From Pseudomonadota bacterium (GTDB taxonomy: Bacteria > Pseudomonadota > Alphaproteobacteria > Rhizobiales > Methylopilaceae), in the NCBI GenBank assembly GCA_023430145.1, contig JAEZCD010000281.1:1-16629 (forward strand): a stretch of 16,629 nucleotides of DNA. Reading direction: 5' to 3'. Position 1 is the stretch's first letter; each line of letters opens with the position of its first letter. The notes under the pieces are model-generated. The model was not told the DNA's origin and did no database searches. It saw nothing but the letters and a program-made list of their open reading frames with translations. Positions 6,343-13,804 of this stretch are shown here, in pieces. Position numbers and translations under genes: made by a program.

Positions 6343-7995
6343 ATGTCCGAACCGCACGACAGCCCTCCCGAAAGGGACCGCCTCGATGTCGACGTGCTCG
6401 TCGTCGGCGGCGGCCCGGCCGGCCTCGCGACGGCGATCCGGCTGAAGCAGCTGGCGCCCGATCTCGGCGTCGTCGTGCTGGAGAAGGGCTCCGAGATCGG
6501 CGCCCACATCCTCTCCGGCGCGGTGATCGACCCGGCGGGCCTCGACGCGCTGCTGCCGGAGTGGCGCGAGGATCCGGAGCGCTCGCTGCGGCAGCCGGTC
6601 ACCGAGGACCGCTTTCTCTTTCTCGGTCCCGCCGGCGGCATCTCCCTGCCGCTGCGGCTGATGCCGCCGAACCTGTCGAACCATGGCTGCTTCGTCGGCA
6701 GCCTCGCCGACCTCTGCCGCTTCCTCGGCGCCAAGGCCGAGGCGCTCGGCGTGGAGATCTATCCGGGCTTTCCGGCCGCGACGCTGATGTTCGAGGGCGA
6801 GCGCGTCGCCGGCGTCGTTACCGGCGACATGGGCGTGGCGCGGGACGGCACCCGAAAGCCCTCCTACACGCCCGGCATGGAGCTCGCCGCCCGCTACACG
6901 GTGATAGCCGAGGGCACGCGCGGCCACCTCGCCAAAGAGCTGATCCGCCGCTTCGAGCTGGGTCGCGGCCGCGAGCCGCAAAAATTCGGCATCGGCCTCA
7001 AGGAGGTCTGGCGCGTCCAGCCCGGGAGAGTGAAGGCCGGCCTCGTGCAGCACACGCTCGGCTGGCCGCTCGACGACCGCACCGGCGGCGGCTCCTTCCT
7101 CTACGGCATGGGCGACGACCTCGTCTCGGTCGGCTTCGTCGTCCACCTCAACTACGCCAATCCGCACATCTCGCCCTTCGACGAGTTCCAGCGCTTCAAG
7201 ACGCATCCCGACATCGCGCCCCTGTTCGAGGGCGGCAAGCGGCTCGCCTACGGCTCGCGGGCGATCGTCGAGGGCGGCTTCCAGTCGGTGCCGAGGCTCG
7301 TCTTCCCGGGCGGGGCGCTGGTCGGCGACGCCGCCGGCTTCGTCAACGTGCCGCGCATCAAGGGCAGCCACAACGCGGTCTTCTCCGGCATGCTCTGCGC
7401 GGAGGCGATCGTCGAGGCCATCGGCGCCGGGGGAGGGGAGCTCGACGCCTACGAGGCGGGCTGGCGCGCCTCGCCGATCGGCCGCGACCTGAAGCCGGTG
7501 CGGAACGTGAAGCCGCTCTGGTCGCGGTTCGGCACCCGGCTCGGCATCGGCCTCGGCGGGCTCGACATGTGGGCGCAGCGGCTCGGCCTGTCGCCGCTCG
7601 GCACGCTCGGCCACGGCAAGCCGGACCACGCGTGCCTGAAGCCGGCGGCCAAGAGCCGCAAGATCGCCTATCCGAAGCCGGACGGGGTGCTCACCTTCGA
7701 CCGGCTGTCCTCGGTGTTCCTGTCCAACACCAACCACGAGGAGGATCAGCCGGTACACCTCGTCTTGGCCGATCCGTCGATCCCGGTGCGGGTGAACCTG
7801 CCGCTCTACGACGAGCCGGCGCAGCGCTACTGCCCGGCGGCGGTCTACGAGGTGGTCGGAGAGGGGGAGGCGGCGGAGTTCGTGATCAACGCGCAGAACT
7901 GCGTGCACTGCAAGACGTGCGACATCAAGGACCCGGCCCAGAACATCACCTGGGTGCCACCCGAGGGCGGCGGCCCGAATTATTCGAACATGTAG
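6343..7995 (+). CDS. Electron-transfer flavoprotein:ubiquinone oxidoreductase (ETF-QO)
   Basis: A 550-residue FAD and iron-sulfur enzyme of the inner membrane. It takes electrons from electron-transfer flavoprotein, reduced by acyl-CoA and amino-acid dehydrogenases, and passes them to ubiquinone. The N-terminal dinucleotide-binding motif is DVLVVGGGPAGLATA, with GGGPAG at 22-27. The C-terminal [4Fe-4S] ligands are C497 (YCPA), C520, C523 and C526 (NCVHCKTCDIKDP), followed by the family ending NITWVPPEGGGPNY. The length and cluster spacing fit complete bacterial and mitochondrial ETF-QO. The ATG at 6343 has no strong Shine-Dalgarno, but it gives the expected short leader before the FAD fold. 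etfA and etfB are not in the window. The carbonic anhydrase gene begins 6 bp after the stop. A FixC-like relative is less likely because the FeS domain is in the same polypeptide. Confidence 0.96.
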   Translation: MSEPHDSPPERDRLDVDVLVVGGGPAGLATAIRLKQLAPDLGVVVLEKGSEIGAHILSGAVIDPAGLDALLPEWREDPERSLRQPVTEDRFLFLGPAGGISLPLRLMPPNLSNHGCFVGSLADLCRFLGAKAEALGVEIYPGFPAATLMFEGERVAGVVTGDMGVARDGTRKPSYTPGMELAARYTVIAEGTRGHLAKELIRRFELGRGREPQKFGIGLKEVWRVQPGRVKAGLVQHTLGWPLDDRTGGGSFLYGMGDDLVSVGFVVHLNYANPHISPFDEFQRFKTHPDIAPLFEGGKRLAYGSRAIVEGGFQSVPRLVFPGGALVGDAAGFVNVPRIKGSHNAVFSGMLCAEAIVEAIGAGGGELDAYEAGWRASPIGRDLKPVRNVKPLWSRFGTRLGIGLGGLDMWAQRLGLSPLGTLGHGKPDHACLKPAAKSRKIAYPKPDGVLTFDRLSSVFLSNTNHEEDQPVHLVLADPSIPVRVNLPLYDEPAQRYCPAAVYEVVGEGEAAEFVINAQNCVHCKTCDIKDPAQNITWVPPEGGGPNYSNM

Positions 7996-8001
7996 GCCGC
8001 G

Positions 8002-8610
8002 ATGGACCGACTGCTCGAAGGCTACCGCAGGTTCCGCAACGACGTCTGGCCGGAGGAGCGCGCCCGCTACGAAAAGCTCGCCGGCCAAGCGCAGACGCCG
8101 CATACGCTCGTCGTCGCCTGCTCGGACTCGCGCGTGGATCCGCAGACCGTGTTCGGCGCGGTGCCCGGCGAGCTGTTCGTCGTCCGCAACGTCGCCGGCT
8201 TCGTGCCGCCCTACGAGCCCGACGGTGGCTCGCACGGCACCAGCGCCGCGCTCGAATACGGCGTGCGGGTGCTGAAGGTGAAGCGTATCGTCGTCCTCGG
8301 GCACGAGAGCTGCGGCGGCGTGCAGGCGATGGTGCTGGGAGCGCCGCGGGAGGCACGCGACTTCGTCGTGCCCTGGATGGCGGTGGCGGAGCCGGTGCTG
8401 CGCCGCGTGCCCCGCTGCGACGATGCGAGCGAGATGCTGACGGCCTGCGAGCACGAGATCGTCCGCCTGTCGCTCGAGAATCTCCGAACCTTCCCCTGGA
8501 TCGCCGAGGCGGCGGATGCCGGCCGGCTCGACCTCGTCGGCTTCCGCTTCGCCATCCGCACCGGCATCTTGGAGCGGCTCGCGGGCGAGAGATTCGAGCC
8601 GGTGGTGTAG
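8002..8610 (+). CDS. Beta-class carbonic anhydrase
   Basis: A 202-residue zinc enzyme interconverting CO2 and bicarbonate, probably cytoplasmic, since no signal peptide is seen. The zinc ligands are C40 and H101/C104, within CSDSRVDP (40-47) and GHESCGG (100-106). D42 and R44 form the Asp-Arg dyad that controls opening of the zinc site. The VVRNVAGFVPPYE stretch and the conserved SAALEYGV helix are typical. The length fits a single-domain enzyme of the bacterial Can/CynT type. It starts 6 bp after the ETF-QO stop with only a weak ribosome site, so it is probably co-transcribed and coupled. Its product bicarbonate feeds carboxylases; a link to ETF-dependent oxidation is speculation. Confidence 0.96.
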   Translation: MDRLLEGYRRFRNDVWPEERARYEKLAGQAQTPHTLVVACSDSRVDPQTVFGAVPGELFVVRNVAGFVPPYEPDGGSHGTSAALEYGVRVLKVKRIVVLGHESCGGVQAMVLGAPREARDFVVPWMAVAEPVLRRVPRCDDASEMLTACEHEIVRLSLENLRTFPWIAEAADAGRLDLVGFRFAIRTGILERLAGERFEPVV

Positions 8611-8783
8611 CCCCGCTCTTTCCTCTCCCACACACGGGGAGAGGGTGCCGCCGAAGGCGGCGCGTGAGGGGCTACCGAGCCTCAGGACAATCGCCCGAGC
8701 CCCTCATCCGGCCGCTTCGCGGCCACCCCGGATCAAGTCCGGGGCAGGCTCTTCTCCCCCCTGGGAGAAGGAAGAGAAAGTGC
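8611..8783. repeat. Mosaic of palindromes between convergent genes (REP/BIME-like)
   Basis: The whole gap between carbonic anhydrase and aminopeptidase P is built of perfect hairpins. They are 8622-8629/8637-8644 (CCTCTCCC), 8647-8652/8656-8661 (GCCGCC, GAA loop), 8710-8715/8719-8724 (GGCCGC, TTC loop), 8726-8732/8738-8744 (CCCCGGA) and 8751-8758/8763-8770 (CTTCTCCC, 4-nt loop). A longer-range pair is 8665-8673/8698-8706 (TGAGGGGCT). The pyrimidine-rich left end mirrors the purine-rich right end, so the unit is roughly an inverted repeat overall. This resembles intergenic palindromic mosaics of Rhizobiales and may also act as a bidirectional terminator. Confidence 0.75.
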
Positions 8784-10604
8784 CTACAGCGCTGCGCAGG
8801 CGTCCTCGAGGAAGTCGAGCGTCGCCTCGTCGACGAGCGGGCCGATCTTCGCCAGGACGTCGGCGTGGTAGATGTCGAGCCAGGCGAGCTCGCCCTGCGT
8901 CAGCAGCGCCGGCTCGACCAGCCGCCGGTCGATCGGCGCGAAGGAGAGGGTCTCGAAGCCCAGCATCTCGCGCTCGCCGCCCGAAACCTCGCGCCGCTCG
9001 ACGAGGACCAGATTCTCGATGCGGATGCCCCAGGCGCCGGGCTTGTAGTAGCCGGGCTCGTTCGACAGCATCATACCGGGCTCGAGCGGCACGTGGCCGG
9101 TTTTCGCGAGCCGCTGCGGCCCCTCGTGCACCGACAGGTAGCTGCCGATGCCGTGGCCGGTGCCGTGGTCGAAGTCGAGCCCCGCCTCCCAGAGCGGGCG
9201 GCGGGCGAAGGAATCGAGCTGCGCCCCGGTCGTCCCCTTGGGGAAGACGGCCGTGGCGATGGCGATGTGTCCCTTCAGCACGCGAGTGAAGCGGTCGCGC
9301 ATCTCCGCGGTCGGCTCGCCGACGGCGATGGTCCGGGTGATGTCGGTGGTGCCGTCCTCGTACTGGGCGCCGGAATCGATCAGGTAGATGCCCGGCTCGA
9401 TGCGCCGGTTGCTCCTGCGCGTGACCCGGTAGTGCGGCAGCGCCGCGTTCGGGCCGGCGGAGGAGATCGACGGGAAGGACACGTCCTTCAGCACACCGGT
9501 CTCGCGGCGGAACGTCTCCAGCGCCTCGGCGCAGGCGATCTCGGTCAGCCCGCCGGCGGGCGCCTCGCGATCGAACCAGGCGAGGAAGCGCGCCACCGCG
9601 GCGCCGTCGCGCAGATGCGCCGCGCGGCTGCCGGCCGCCTCCGCCTCGTTCTTCACCGCCTTCAGGAGCGCCACCGGGTCGGTGGCCCGCTTCAGCTTCG
9701 CACCCGCCGCCTCGAGCCGCCGGGCGAGGTGCGCGGAGGCGGTACCGGCATCGACGAGCACGGTGGCGTCGGAGCGGCCGATCTCGTCGAGTGCATCCTC
9801 GAGGCTCGCCGGCTCCCGGATCTCGGCGAGATCCTCGAGCGCGGAGCGGACGCTGTTGCCGAGCTTGCGGCCGTCGAGGAACAGGAGCGGCCGTCCCTCG
9901 CGCCGCAGCACCGCGAAGCCGAGCGGCAGCGGGGTGTGGGCGACGTCGCCGCCGCGCAGGTTGAAGGCCCAGGCGAGATTGTGCGCGTCGGTGACGAGGA
10001 CGGCGTCGGCGCGCTCGCCCTCGAGCTTCTTGGCGACCCGGGCGAGCTTTTGCGCCGCGCTCTCGCCGGCGAGCTTCTCGTCGTGCAGCCGGGCAGGGGC
10101 GAGCGGCGGGGCAGGGCGGTCGGCCCACACCGTATCGATCGGGTTTAGGTCGACCGCGACGAGCTCGCCGCCCGCCGCCTCCACCGCCCTGGCGAGCTTC
10201 TCGGCGCCGTCGAGCGTCGTCAGGCGCGGGTCGTAACCGAGCTTCTGCCCGGCCCGCAGATTGTCCCGGATCCAGGCGTCGGGCGCCGTCGCGGCGACGT
10301 CGACCGGCGTGATGACCGCGGTATCGACCTGCTCGCGCACCTGTTCCCTGTAGCGGCCGTCGACGAAGATCGCCGCCCGGTCGGCGAGCACGGCGGCGCT
10401 GCCCGCAGAGCCGGTGAAGCCGGTCAGCCAGGCGAGCCGCTCGGCCGAGGGTGGGACGTACTCGTTCTGGTGCTCGTCCGAGCGCGGCACGAGAAAGCCG
10501 TCGAGCCCGCGGCGGGCTAGCTCGGCGCGCAGCAACGCCAGCCGCGGTGGTCCCTGCGTGCGATCGGCGGTTTCCTCGAAGCTCTGGAAGCGGGACTCGA
10601 ACAT
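8784..10604 (-). CDS. Xaa-Pro aminopeptidase (aminopeptidase P, long three-domain form)
   Basis: A 606-residue M24B metallopeptidase that removes the N-terminal residue from peptides with proline at position two. Two creatinase-like N-terminal domains occupy about 1-310 (first FLVPRSDEHQNEYVPPS, second VLVTDAHNLAWAFNLRG) and the pita-bread catalytic domain about 315-606. Predicted metal ligands are D410 and D421 (LIDSGAQYEDGTTDITRT), H484 (HGTGHGIGSY), E515 (LSNEPGYY) and E530 (IRIEN). H391 in LPHYR is the likely catalytic histidine. The length and order match the eukaryote-like XPNPEP1 form, longer than E. coli PepP (about 440 residues). The chosen ATG at 10604 gives a normal N-terminus. The open frame continues to 11078 but that part lies opposite another gene and repeats. 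It converges on carbonic anhydrase and looks monocistronic. Confidence 0.95.
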   Translation of the reverse strand: MFESRFQSFEETADRTQGPPRLALLRAELARRGLDGFLVPRSDEHQNEYVPPSAERLAWLTGFTGSAGSAAVLADRAAIFVDGRYREQVREQVDTAVITPVDVAATAPDAWIRDNLRAGQKLGYDPRLTTLDGAEKLARAVEAAGGELVAVDLNPIDTVWADRPAPPLAPARLHDEKLAGESAAQKLARVAKKLEGERADAVLVTDAHNLAWAFNLRGGDVAHTPLPLGFAVLRREGRPLLFLDGRKLGNSVRSALEDLAEIREPASLEDALDEIGRSDATVLVDAGTASAHLARRLEAAGAKLKRATDPVALLKAVKNEAEAAGSRAAHLRDGAAVARFLAWFDREAPAGGLTEIACAEALETFRRETGVLKDVSFPSISSAGPNAALPHYRVTRRSNRRIEPGIYLIDSGAQYEDGTTDITRTIAVGEPTAEMRDRFTRVLKGHIAIATAVFPKGTTGAQLDSFARRPLWEAGLDFDHGTGHGIGSYLSVHEGPQRLAKTGHVPLEPGMMLSNEPGYYKPGAWGIRIENLVLVERREVSGGEREMLGFETLSFAPIDRRLVEPALLTQGELAWLDIYHADVLAKIGPLVDEATLDFLEDACAAL

Positions 10605-10731
10605 GGGCTCACGGAATGCGGTGGCTCGGCAGGCCGCCAGAATAGCGCATGCGCCGCGGCGCCGCGCGCCCCTCTTGCCCGCCCTCGCCAGGGCGGCCCG
10701 AACGGGATTGGGCTCGTCACCCTTCGAAAGC

Positions 10732-10836
10732 GCAGGATCCATCGCTTCTCGGCGATGGGATCCGGCCCCAGGGCTGCGAAGAATGGATCCTGCGGTCGAG
10801 CCGCAGGATGACGCTTCGGGCCGCACTGCGTCATCC
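10732..10836. repeat. Nested and overlapping inverted repeats (REP-like)
   Basis: Several perfect palindromes interlock. GCAGGATCCAT (10732-10742) matches ATGGATCCTGC (10783-10793), with a smaller near-perfect hairpin (ATCGC/GCGAT) inside. ATCCTGCGG (10787-10795) pairs with CCGCAGGAT (10801-10809) around a 5-nt loop. GGATGACGC (10806-10814) pairs with GCGTCATCC (10828-10836) around a 13-nt loop. The last two stems share 10806-10809, so they cannot fully form together. The cluster sits between divergent pepP and the DUF6494-like gene. The rest of the gap (10605-10731 and 10837-10883) holds nothing I recognise. Confidence 0.7.
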
Positions 10837-10899
10837 GACCTTGCCGAGTCGCGTCGCGGCGTCGATGCTGCGCGCCGACACGCGGAGGAGCGGAAGGCC

Positions 10900-11091
10900 A
10901 TGGACGAGGATCGGCTCAACATCGAGATCCGGAAATTCCTGAAGGAGGTCGGCGTCACCTCGCAGCGCGAGATCGAGCGCGTCGTCCGGGAGGGGCACGC
11001 GAAGGGCCCGACGCTGAAGCTGCGCATGGTGCTGACGGCCGAGGGAGCGCCGCTCGAGCACGTCGTCGAGCGGACCATCGAGGTCGGCTGA
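10900..11091 (+). CDS. Small conserved protein, DUF6494-like
   Basis: A 63-residue, charged, soluble protein with no signal peptide or membrane segment. The N-terminus MDEDRLNIEIRKFLKEVGV continues TSQREIERVVREG, which matches my memory of DUF6494, a family of 60 to 70 residues in Alphaproteobacteria and related groups with no established function. The pattern suggests an N-terminal helical part and a short beta-rich end (LKLRMVLTAEG). A strong GGAGGAG (10884-10890) precedes the ATG, supporting this start over the longer open frame from 10414, which runs opposite pepP and through the palindromes. It is likely monocistronic; the next gene begins 166 bp on. Confidence 0.75.
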   Translation: MDEDRLNIEIRKFLKEVGVTSQREIERVVREGHAKGPTLKLRMVLTAEGAPLEHVVERTIEVG

Positions 11092-11241
11092 GCGGCGCGG
11101 AAGAATCGGACAACCTTCGGACTCGAATTTTCGCCAGGGGGCTTTCGAAACGCCCGAGCTTGTGCGCAGAATGGCCCTTCTCACGCCCCAGTTCGACTGC
11201 CCAATGCCCGTGCTCCCCCGTCGAGGGCGGAGCGATGCGTC

Positions 11242-11250
11242 AAGAGGAGG
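11242..11250 (+). promoter_or_regulatory. Strong ribosome binding site of the 90-residue ORF
   Basis: AAGAGGAGG ends 7 nt before the ATG at 11258. It decides the start against an upstream in-frame ATG at 11162, which has no comparable site. Confidence 0.6.
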
Positions 11251-11257
11251 GCTCCAG

Positions 11258-11530
11258 ATGCGGCAGCAGTCAGAACGAGCCTACAATCTGTTCCGTCTGA
11301 AGCAGACGCCGGACGTATACTGCGCGATCCCCGAGGACCGGCCGCTGGCGCGCTTCCTGAAGAGCGGCGGCTGGGAATATGGCGGCCGGCTCGACGGCCG
11401 CGACGGTGCGCCAGCAGGCTTCGAGCGGCGGGCCGCCGACTGGTCGGCGCGGCTCAACGGCTTCTATTTCTTCCATGCCGTCGGCCCGGTAGACGAGCTC
11501 CGCGCCCCGGCGCACCGGCCGCCGCACTGA
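11258..11530 (+). CDS. Hypothetical protein, 90 residues
   Basis: A soluble protein of unknown function: no signal peptide, no membrane helix, one cysteine (C22) and no enzyme motif. It starts MRQQSERAYNLFRLKQ, has a compact aromatic region (GGWEYGGRLD and LNGFYFFHAVG) and ends in a short Pro/His-rich tail. From memory, similar small proteins with the AYNLFR and NGFYxF patterns occur in Hyphomicrobiales, but I cannot name a family. An excellent Shine-Dalgarno fixes the ATG. It is flanked by the DUF6494-like gene upstream (166 bp) and faces the membrane-protein gene 71 bp downstream across a hairpin. Confidence 0.65.
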   Translation: MRQQSERAYNLFRLKQTPDVYCAIPEDRPLARFLKSGGWEYGGRLDGRDGAPAGFERRAADWSARLNGFYFFHAVGPVDELRAPAHRPPH

Positions 11531-11542
11531 ACCGATAGCGCT

Positions 11543-11581
11543 GGACCGAGGGAGCCGGGCGCCCTTTCCCTCCCTCAGTCC
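11543..11581. terminator. Bidirectional terminator-like hairpin
   Basis: GGACCGAGGGAG (11543-11554) pairs with CTCCCTCAGTCC (11570-11581), 12 bp with one mismatch, around a 15-nt loop containing CCCTTT. It fills the 71-bp gap between two convergent genes, where a shared terminator is expected. No T-tract follows on either strand. Confidence 0.45.
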
Positions 11582-11601
11582 GGCCGAAGACGCCGGCCGC
11601 G

Positions 11602-12033
11602 TCACCCGGCCGGCGGATCGGCGCCGGCCGTGCGCCCCGCCACCGCCCAGTAGAACAGGCCGCCGACGAGGCCCGCCGCCACCGTCGCCTCCACCGAGAC
11701 GAACCCCTCCTCGCCGCCGAGGCCGAGCAGGAAGGCCGTGACCCAGCTCGTCGCTGCGCCCGCGGCGACATAGAAGATCCAGCTCCGGATGGCGAACGCC
11801 TCGCTGACGAGGGCGATGACGAGCCCGGCGGCGAAGATGCCCGGTCCGACGAAGAACAGGACCGGGAAGGCGGCGAAGAACAGCTCCTCCATCGTCCAGG
11901 GGTACTCGTCCGGCATGAAGATGCCGCCGCCGCGGGTGAGCGCGACGAGGACGACGAGGATACCGGCGAGGATGGCGAGCGCGAGCCCGATCGGCACCAG
12001 GAACAGGCGGAGGACGAAGCGGCTCGCCGTCAC
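11602..12033 (-). CDS. Small integral membrane protein, four predicted helices
   Basis: A 143-residue protein with four hydrophobic segments at about 6-33, 51-75, 79-101 and 112-130. A loop rich in acidic and aromatic residues (FMPDEYPWTMEELFF) lies between the first two. I do not recognise a family and see no catalytic motif. The start codon is GTG (12031-12033), just 3 bp after the rlmN stop, so it is probably co-transcribed with and translationally coupled to rlmN. The positively charged N-terminus (TASRFVLR) suggests that this end faces the cytoplasm. Confidence 0.75.
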   Translation of the reverse strand: MTASRFVLRLFLVPIGLALAILAGILVVLVALTRGGGIFMPDEYPWTMEELFFAAFPVLFFVGPGIFAAGLVIALVSEAFAIRSWIFYVAAGAATSWVTAFLLGLGGEEGFVSVEATVAAGLVGGLFYWAVAGRTAGADPPAG

Positions 12034-12036
12034 CGG

Positions 12037-13248
12037 TCAGAGCGCCGCGGCGGTCGCCTCGAGCGCGATCCGGTCCTTCGCCCGCACTTTCTCGGTCGCC
12101 GACTTGAGCTGCCCACAGGCGGCCAGGATGTCGCGGCCGCGCGGGGTGCGGACCGGGCTCGCGTAACCCGCCCGGAACACGACTTCGGAGAAGCGCTCGA
12201 TCGTCTCCCAGTCCGAGCATTCGTAAGATGTGCCGGGCCAGGGATTGAACGGGATCAGGTTGATCTTGGCCGGGATGCCCTTGAGGAGCCGCACCAGCTC
12301 GCGGGCGTCGGCGACGCTGTCGTTGACCCCCTTCAGCATCACGTATTCGAAGGTGATGCGGCGGGCATTGGAGACGCCGGGATAGGTGCGGCAGGCTTCC
12401 AGGAGCTCGGCCAGCGGATACTTCTTGTTCAGCGGCACCAGCACGTCGCGGAGCTCGTCGCGGACGGCGTGCAGCGAGATCGCCAGCATGGCGCCGACCT
12501 CGGCGCCGAGGCGGGCGATGTTCGGCACGACGCCGGAGGTCGAGACGGTGATTCGCCGGCGCGAGATGGCGAGGCCGTCGCCGTCCGAGATGATCTCGAT
12601 CGCCGCCTTGACGGCATCGAGATTGTAGAGCGGCTCGCCCATCCCCATGAAGACGATGTTGGAGACGAAGCGGCTGCCGTCGCCGGGCACGTAGACCCCG
12701 GGCGCCGGCTCGAGCCCCGGGAAATCGCCGAGCCGCTCGCGAGCGACGATCAGCTGGCCGACGATCTCGGCCGCCGTCAGGTTGCGGACGAGTTTTTGCG
12801 TGCCGGTGTGGCAGAACTTGCAGGTCAGCGTGCAGCCGACCTGGCTCGAGACGCAGAGCGTGCCGCGGCCTTCCTCGGGGATGTAGACCGTCTCGATCTC
12901 GGCGCCGCGGTCGTGCGGCCCGGTCGGCGGCAGCCGCAGCAGCCATTTGCGGGTGCCGTCCACCGACACCTGCTCGGCGACGATCTCGGGCCGTGCGAGC
13001 GTCGAGGATGCTGCGAGCGTGGCTCGCAGCTCCTTGCCGACATTGGTCATCGCCGAGAAATCGTTGCTCCCGCGATGATAGATCCAGTGCCAGAGCTGGC
13101 CGGTGCGCATCCGCACCTGCGCCGCCGGCACGCCGATGCCGGCGAGGCGCTCGCCGATCTCAGCGCGCGTGAGCCCGGCGAGCGACGGACGCGGTCCGGC
13201 GCTCGGCGCGGCCGAGGCGGGGAGGGGATGGGCGAGCGGCGCGTTCAT
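12037..13248 (-). CDS. rlmN: Dual-specificity RNA methyltransferase RlmN (23S rRNA A2503-C2)
   Basis: A 403-residue radical-SAM enzyme that methylates C2 of A2503 in 23S rRNA; the E. coli enzyme also methylates A37 of some tRNAs. The radical-SAM cluster motif is C139-x3-C143-x2-C146 in CTLTCKFC. The two cysteines of the methyl-transfer mechanism are both present: C132, seven residues before the cluster as in E. coli RlmN, and C378 in ILAACGQL. VFMGMGEPLYN (SAM-binding GEP motif) and RRITVSTSG are typical. The first 20 or so residues, rich in Ala and Pro, extend beyond the conserved core. The ATG at 13248 has no clear Shine-Dalgarno, so a slightly different start is possible. An IalB-family gene lies 52 bp upstream, a pairing I recall from Hyphomicrobiales. 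Confidence 0.97.
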   Translation of the reverse strand: MNAPLAHPLPASAAPSAGPRPSLAGLTRAEIGERLAGIGVPAAQVRMRTGQLWHWIYHRGSNDFSAMTNVGKELRATLAASSTLARPEIVAEQVSVDGTRKWLLRLPPTGPHDRGAEIETVYIPEEGRGTLCVSSQVGCTLTCKFCHTGTQKLVRNLTAAEIVGQLIVARERLGDFPGLEPAPGVYVPGDGSRFVSNIVFMGMGEPLYNLDAVKAAIEIISDGDGLAISRRRITVSTSGVVPNIARLGAEVGAMLAISLHAVRDELRDVLVPLNKKYPLAELLEACRTYPGVSNARRITFEYVMLKGVNDSVADARELVRLLKGIPAKINLIPFNPWPGTSYECSDWETIERFSEVVFRAGYASPVRTPRGRDILAACGQLKSATEKVRAKDRIALEATAAAL

Positions 13249-13269
13249 GTCGAAGCCGAGAGATGGGAA

Positions 13270-13293
13270 GCCGGCCCCAGATTGCGAGCCGGC
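13270..13293 (-). terminator. Short hairpin between ialB-like gene and rlmN
   Basis: GCCGGC (13270-13275) can pair with GCCGGC (13288-13293) around a 12-nt loop, in the 52-bp gap. It is short, without a T-tract, and could be chance. Confidence 0.2.
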
Positions 13294-13300
13294 ATCCGCA

Positions 13301-13804
13301 TCAAGGGCACTCCTGGGACACTTTGTCGAGCGCGGCCGAGATTCCCGAAAGGGAATAGGTGTCGGTGGTGACGTTGCCGCGCGTGGAGGTCGCCTTCAGG
13401 CTGAGATCGCGGCCGCGGCGCATGGCATCCACGAGGCGCGTCTCTTCGGCGGTCTCGCGCACCCAGGCGCCGTCCTCCTTGGTGTAGAGCTCGAACGGCG
13501 TGCCGCCGATCGAGACGGTGGCCTCGCTGCCGTTGCGGGCCGGGAAGCCGAGAATCACCGAGACCTCGTTCTTCACCTTCTCGGCCGGCCGGGTCGAGAT
13601 GAACAGGTAGGCGGGATCGCGGTTGAGGCCGTCCGGCTTGCGATCGGTCGGCTGGGCCAGCGCGTAGCAGACCTTCCCCTTGGCGGTATCGACCGCATAG
13701 GCGGCCCAATCCGAGAATGTGCCGATGTTGGTCGGCTGCTGTGCCGACGCGGCGGTCGGCAGGGCGGCTGCAGCTATGATGATGGCCAGGGTTCTTGCCG
13801 TCAT
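13301..13804 (-). CDS. Invasion-associated locus B (IalB) family secreted protein
   Basis: A 167-residue exported protein. Residues 1-21 are a Sec signal peptide (MTARTLAIIIAAAALPTAASA, then QQPT). The mature part matches the IalB family: an N-terminal FSDWAAYAVD, a GKVCYAL strand, then EVSVILGFPARNG and a TYSLSGISAALDKV C-terminus. Two cysteines remain, C46 and C166 (next to last), which could form a disulfide in the periplasm. The family is named for a Bartonella invasion gene, but most members are in free-living Alphaproteobacteria and no invasion role should be assumed. The ATG at 13804 is preferred over one at 13885 because it places the signal peptide first and has GAAGGG about 7 nt upstream. 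An AT-richer patch at about 13880-13915 may hold the promoter. Confidence 0.88.
   Translation of the reverse strand: MTARTLAIIIAAAALPTAASAQQPTNIGTFSDWAAYAVDTAKGKVCYALAQPTDRKPDGLNRDPAYLFISTRPAEKVKNEVSVILGFPARNGSEATVSIGGTPFELYTKEDGAWVRETAEETRLVDAMRRGRDLSLKATSTRGNVTTDTYSLSGISAALDKVSQECP

Noticed and set aside
6034..8631. An 865-codon open frame on the minus strand opposite the end of the TPR gene, ETF-QO and carbonic anhydrase
   Set aside because: It is antisense to genes with clear family motifs, has repetitive Arg/Ala/Glu-rich composition with no recognisable domain, and arises from high GC at third codon positions.
6561..10148. A 1195-codon open frame on the plus strand
   Set aside because: It is out of frame through ETF-QO and carbonic anhydrase, crosses the palindromic mosaic, then runs opposite pepP. 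The low-complexity Arg/Ala-rich translation marks it as a shadow.
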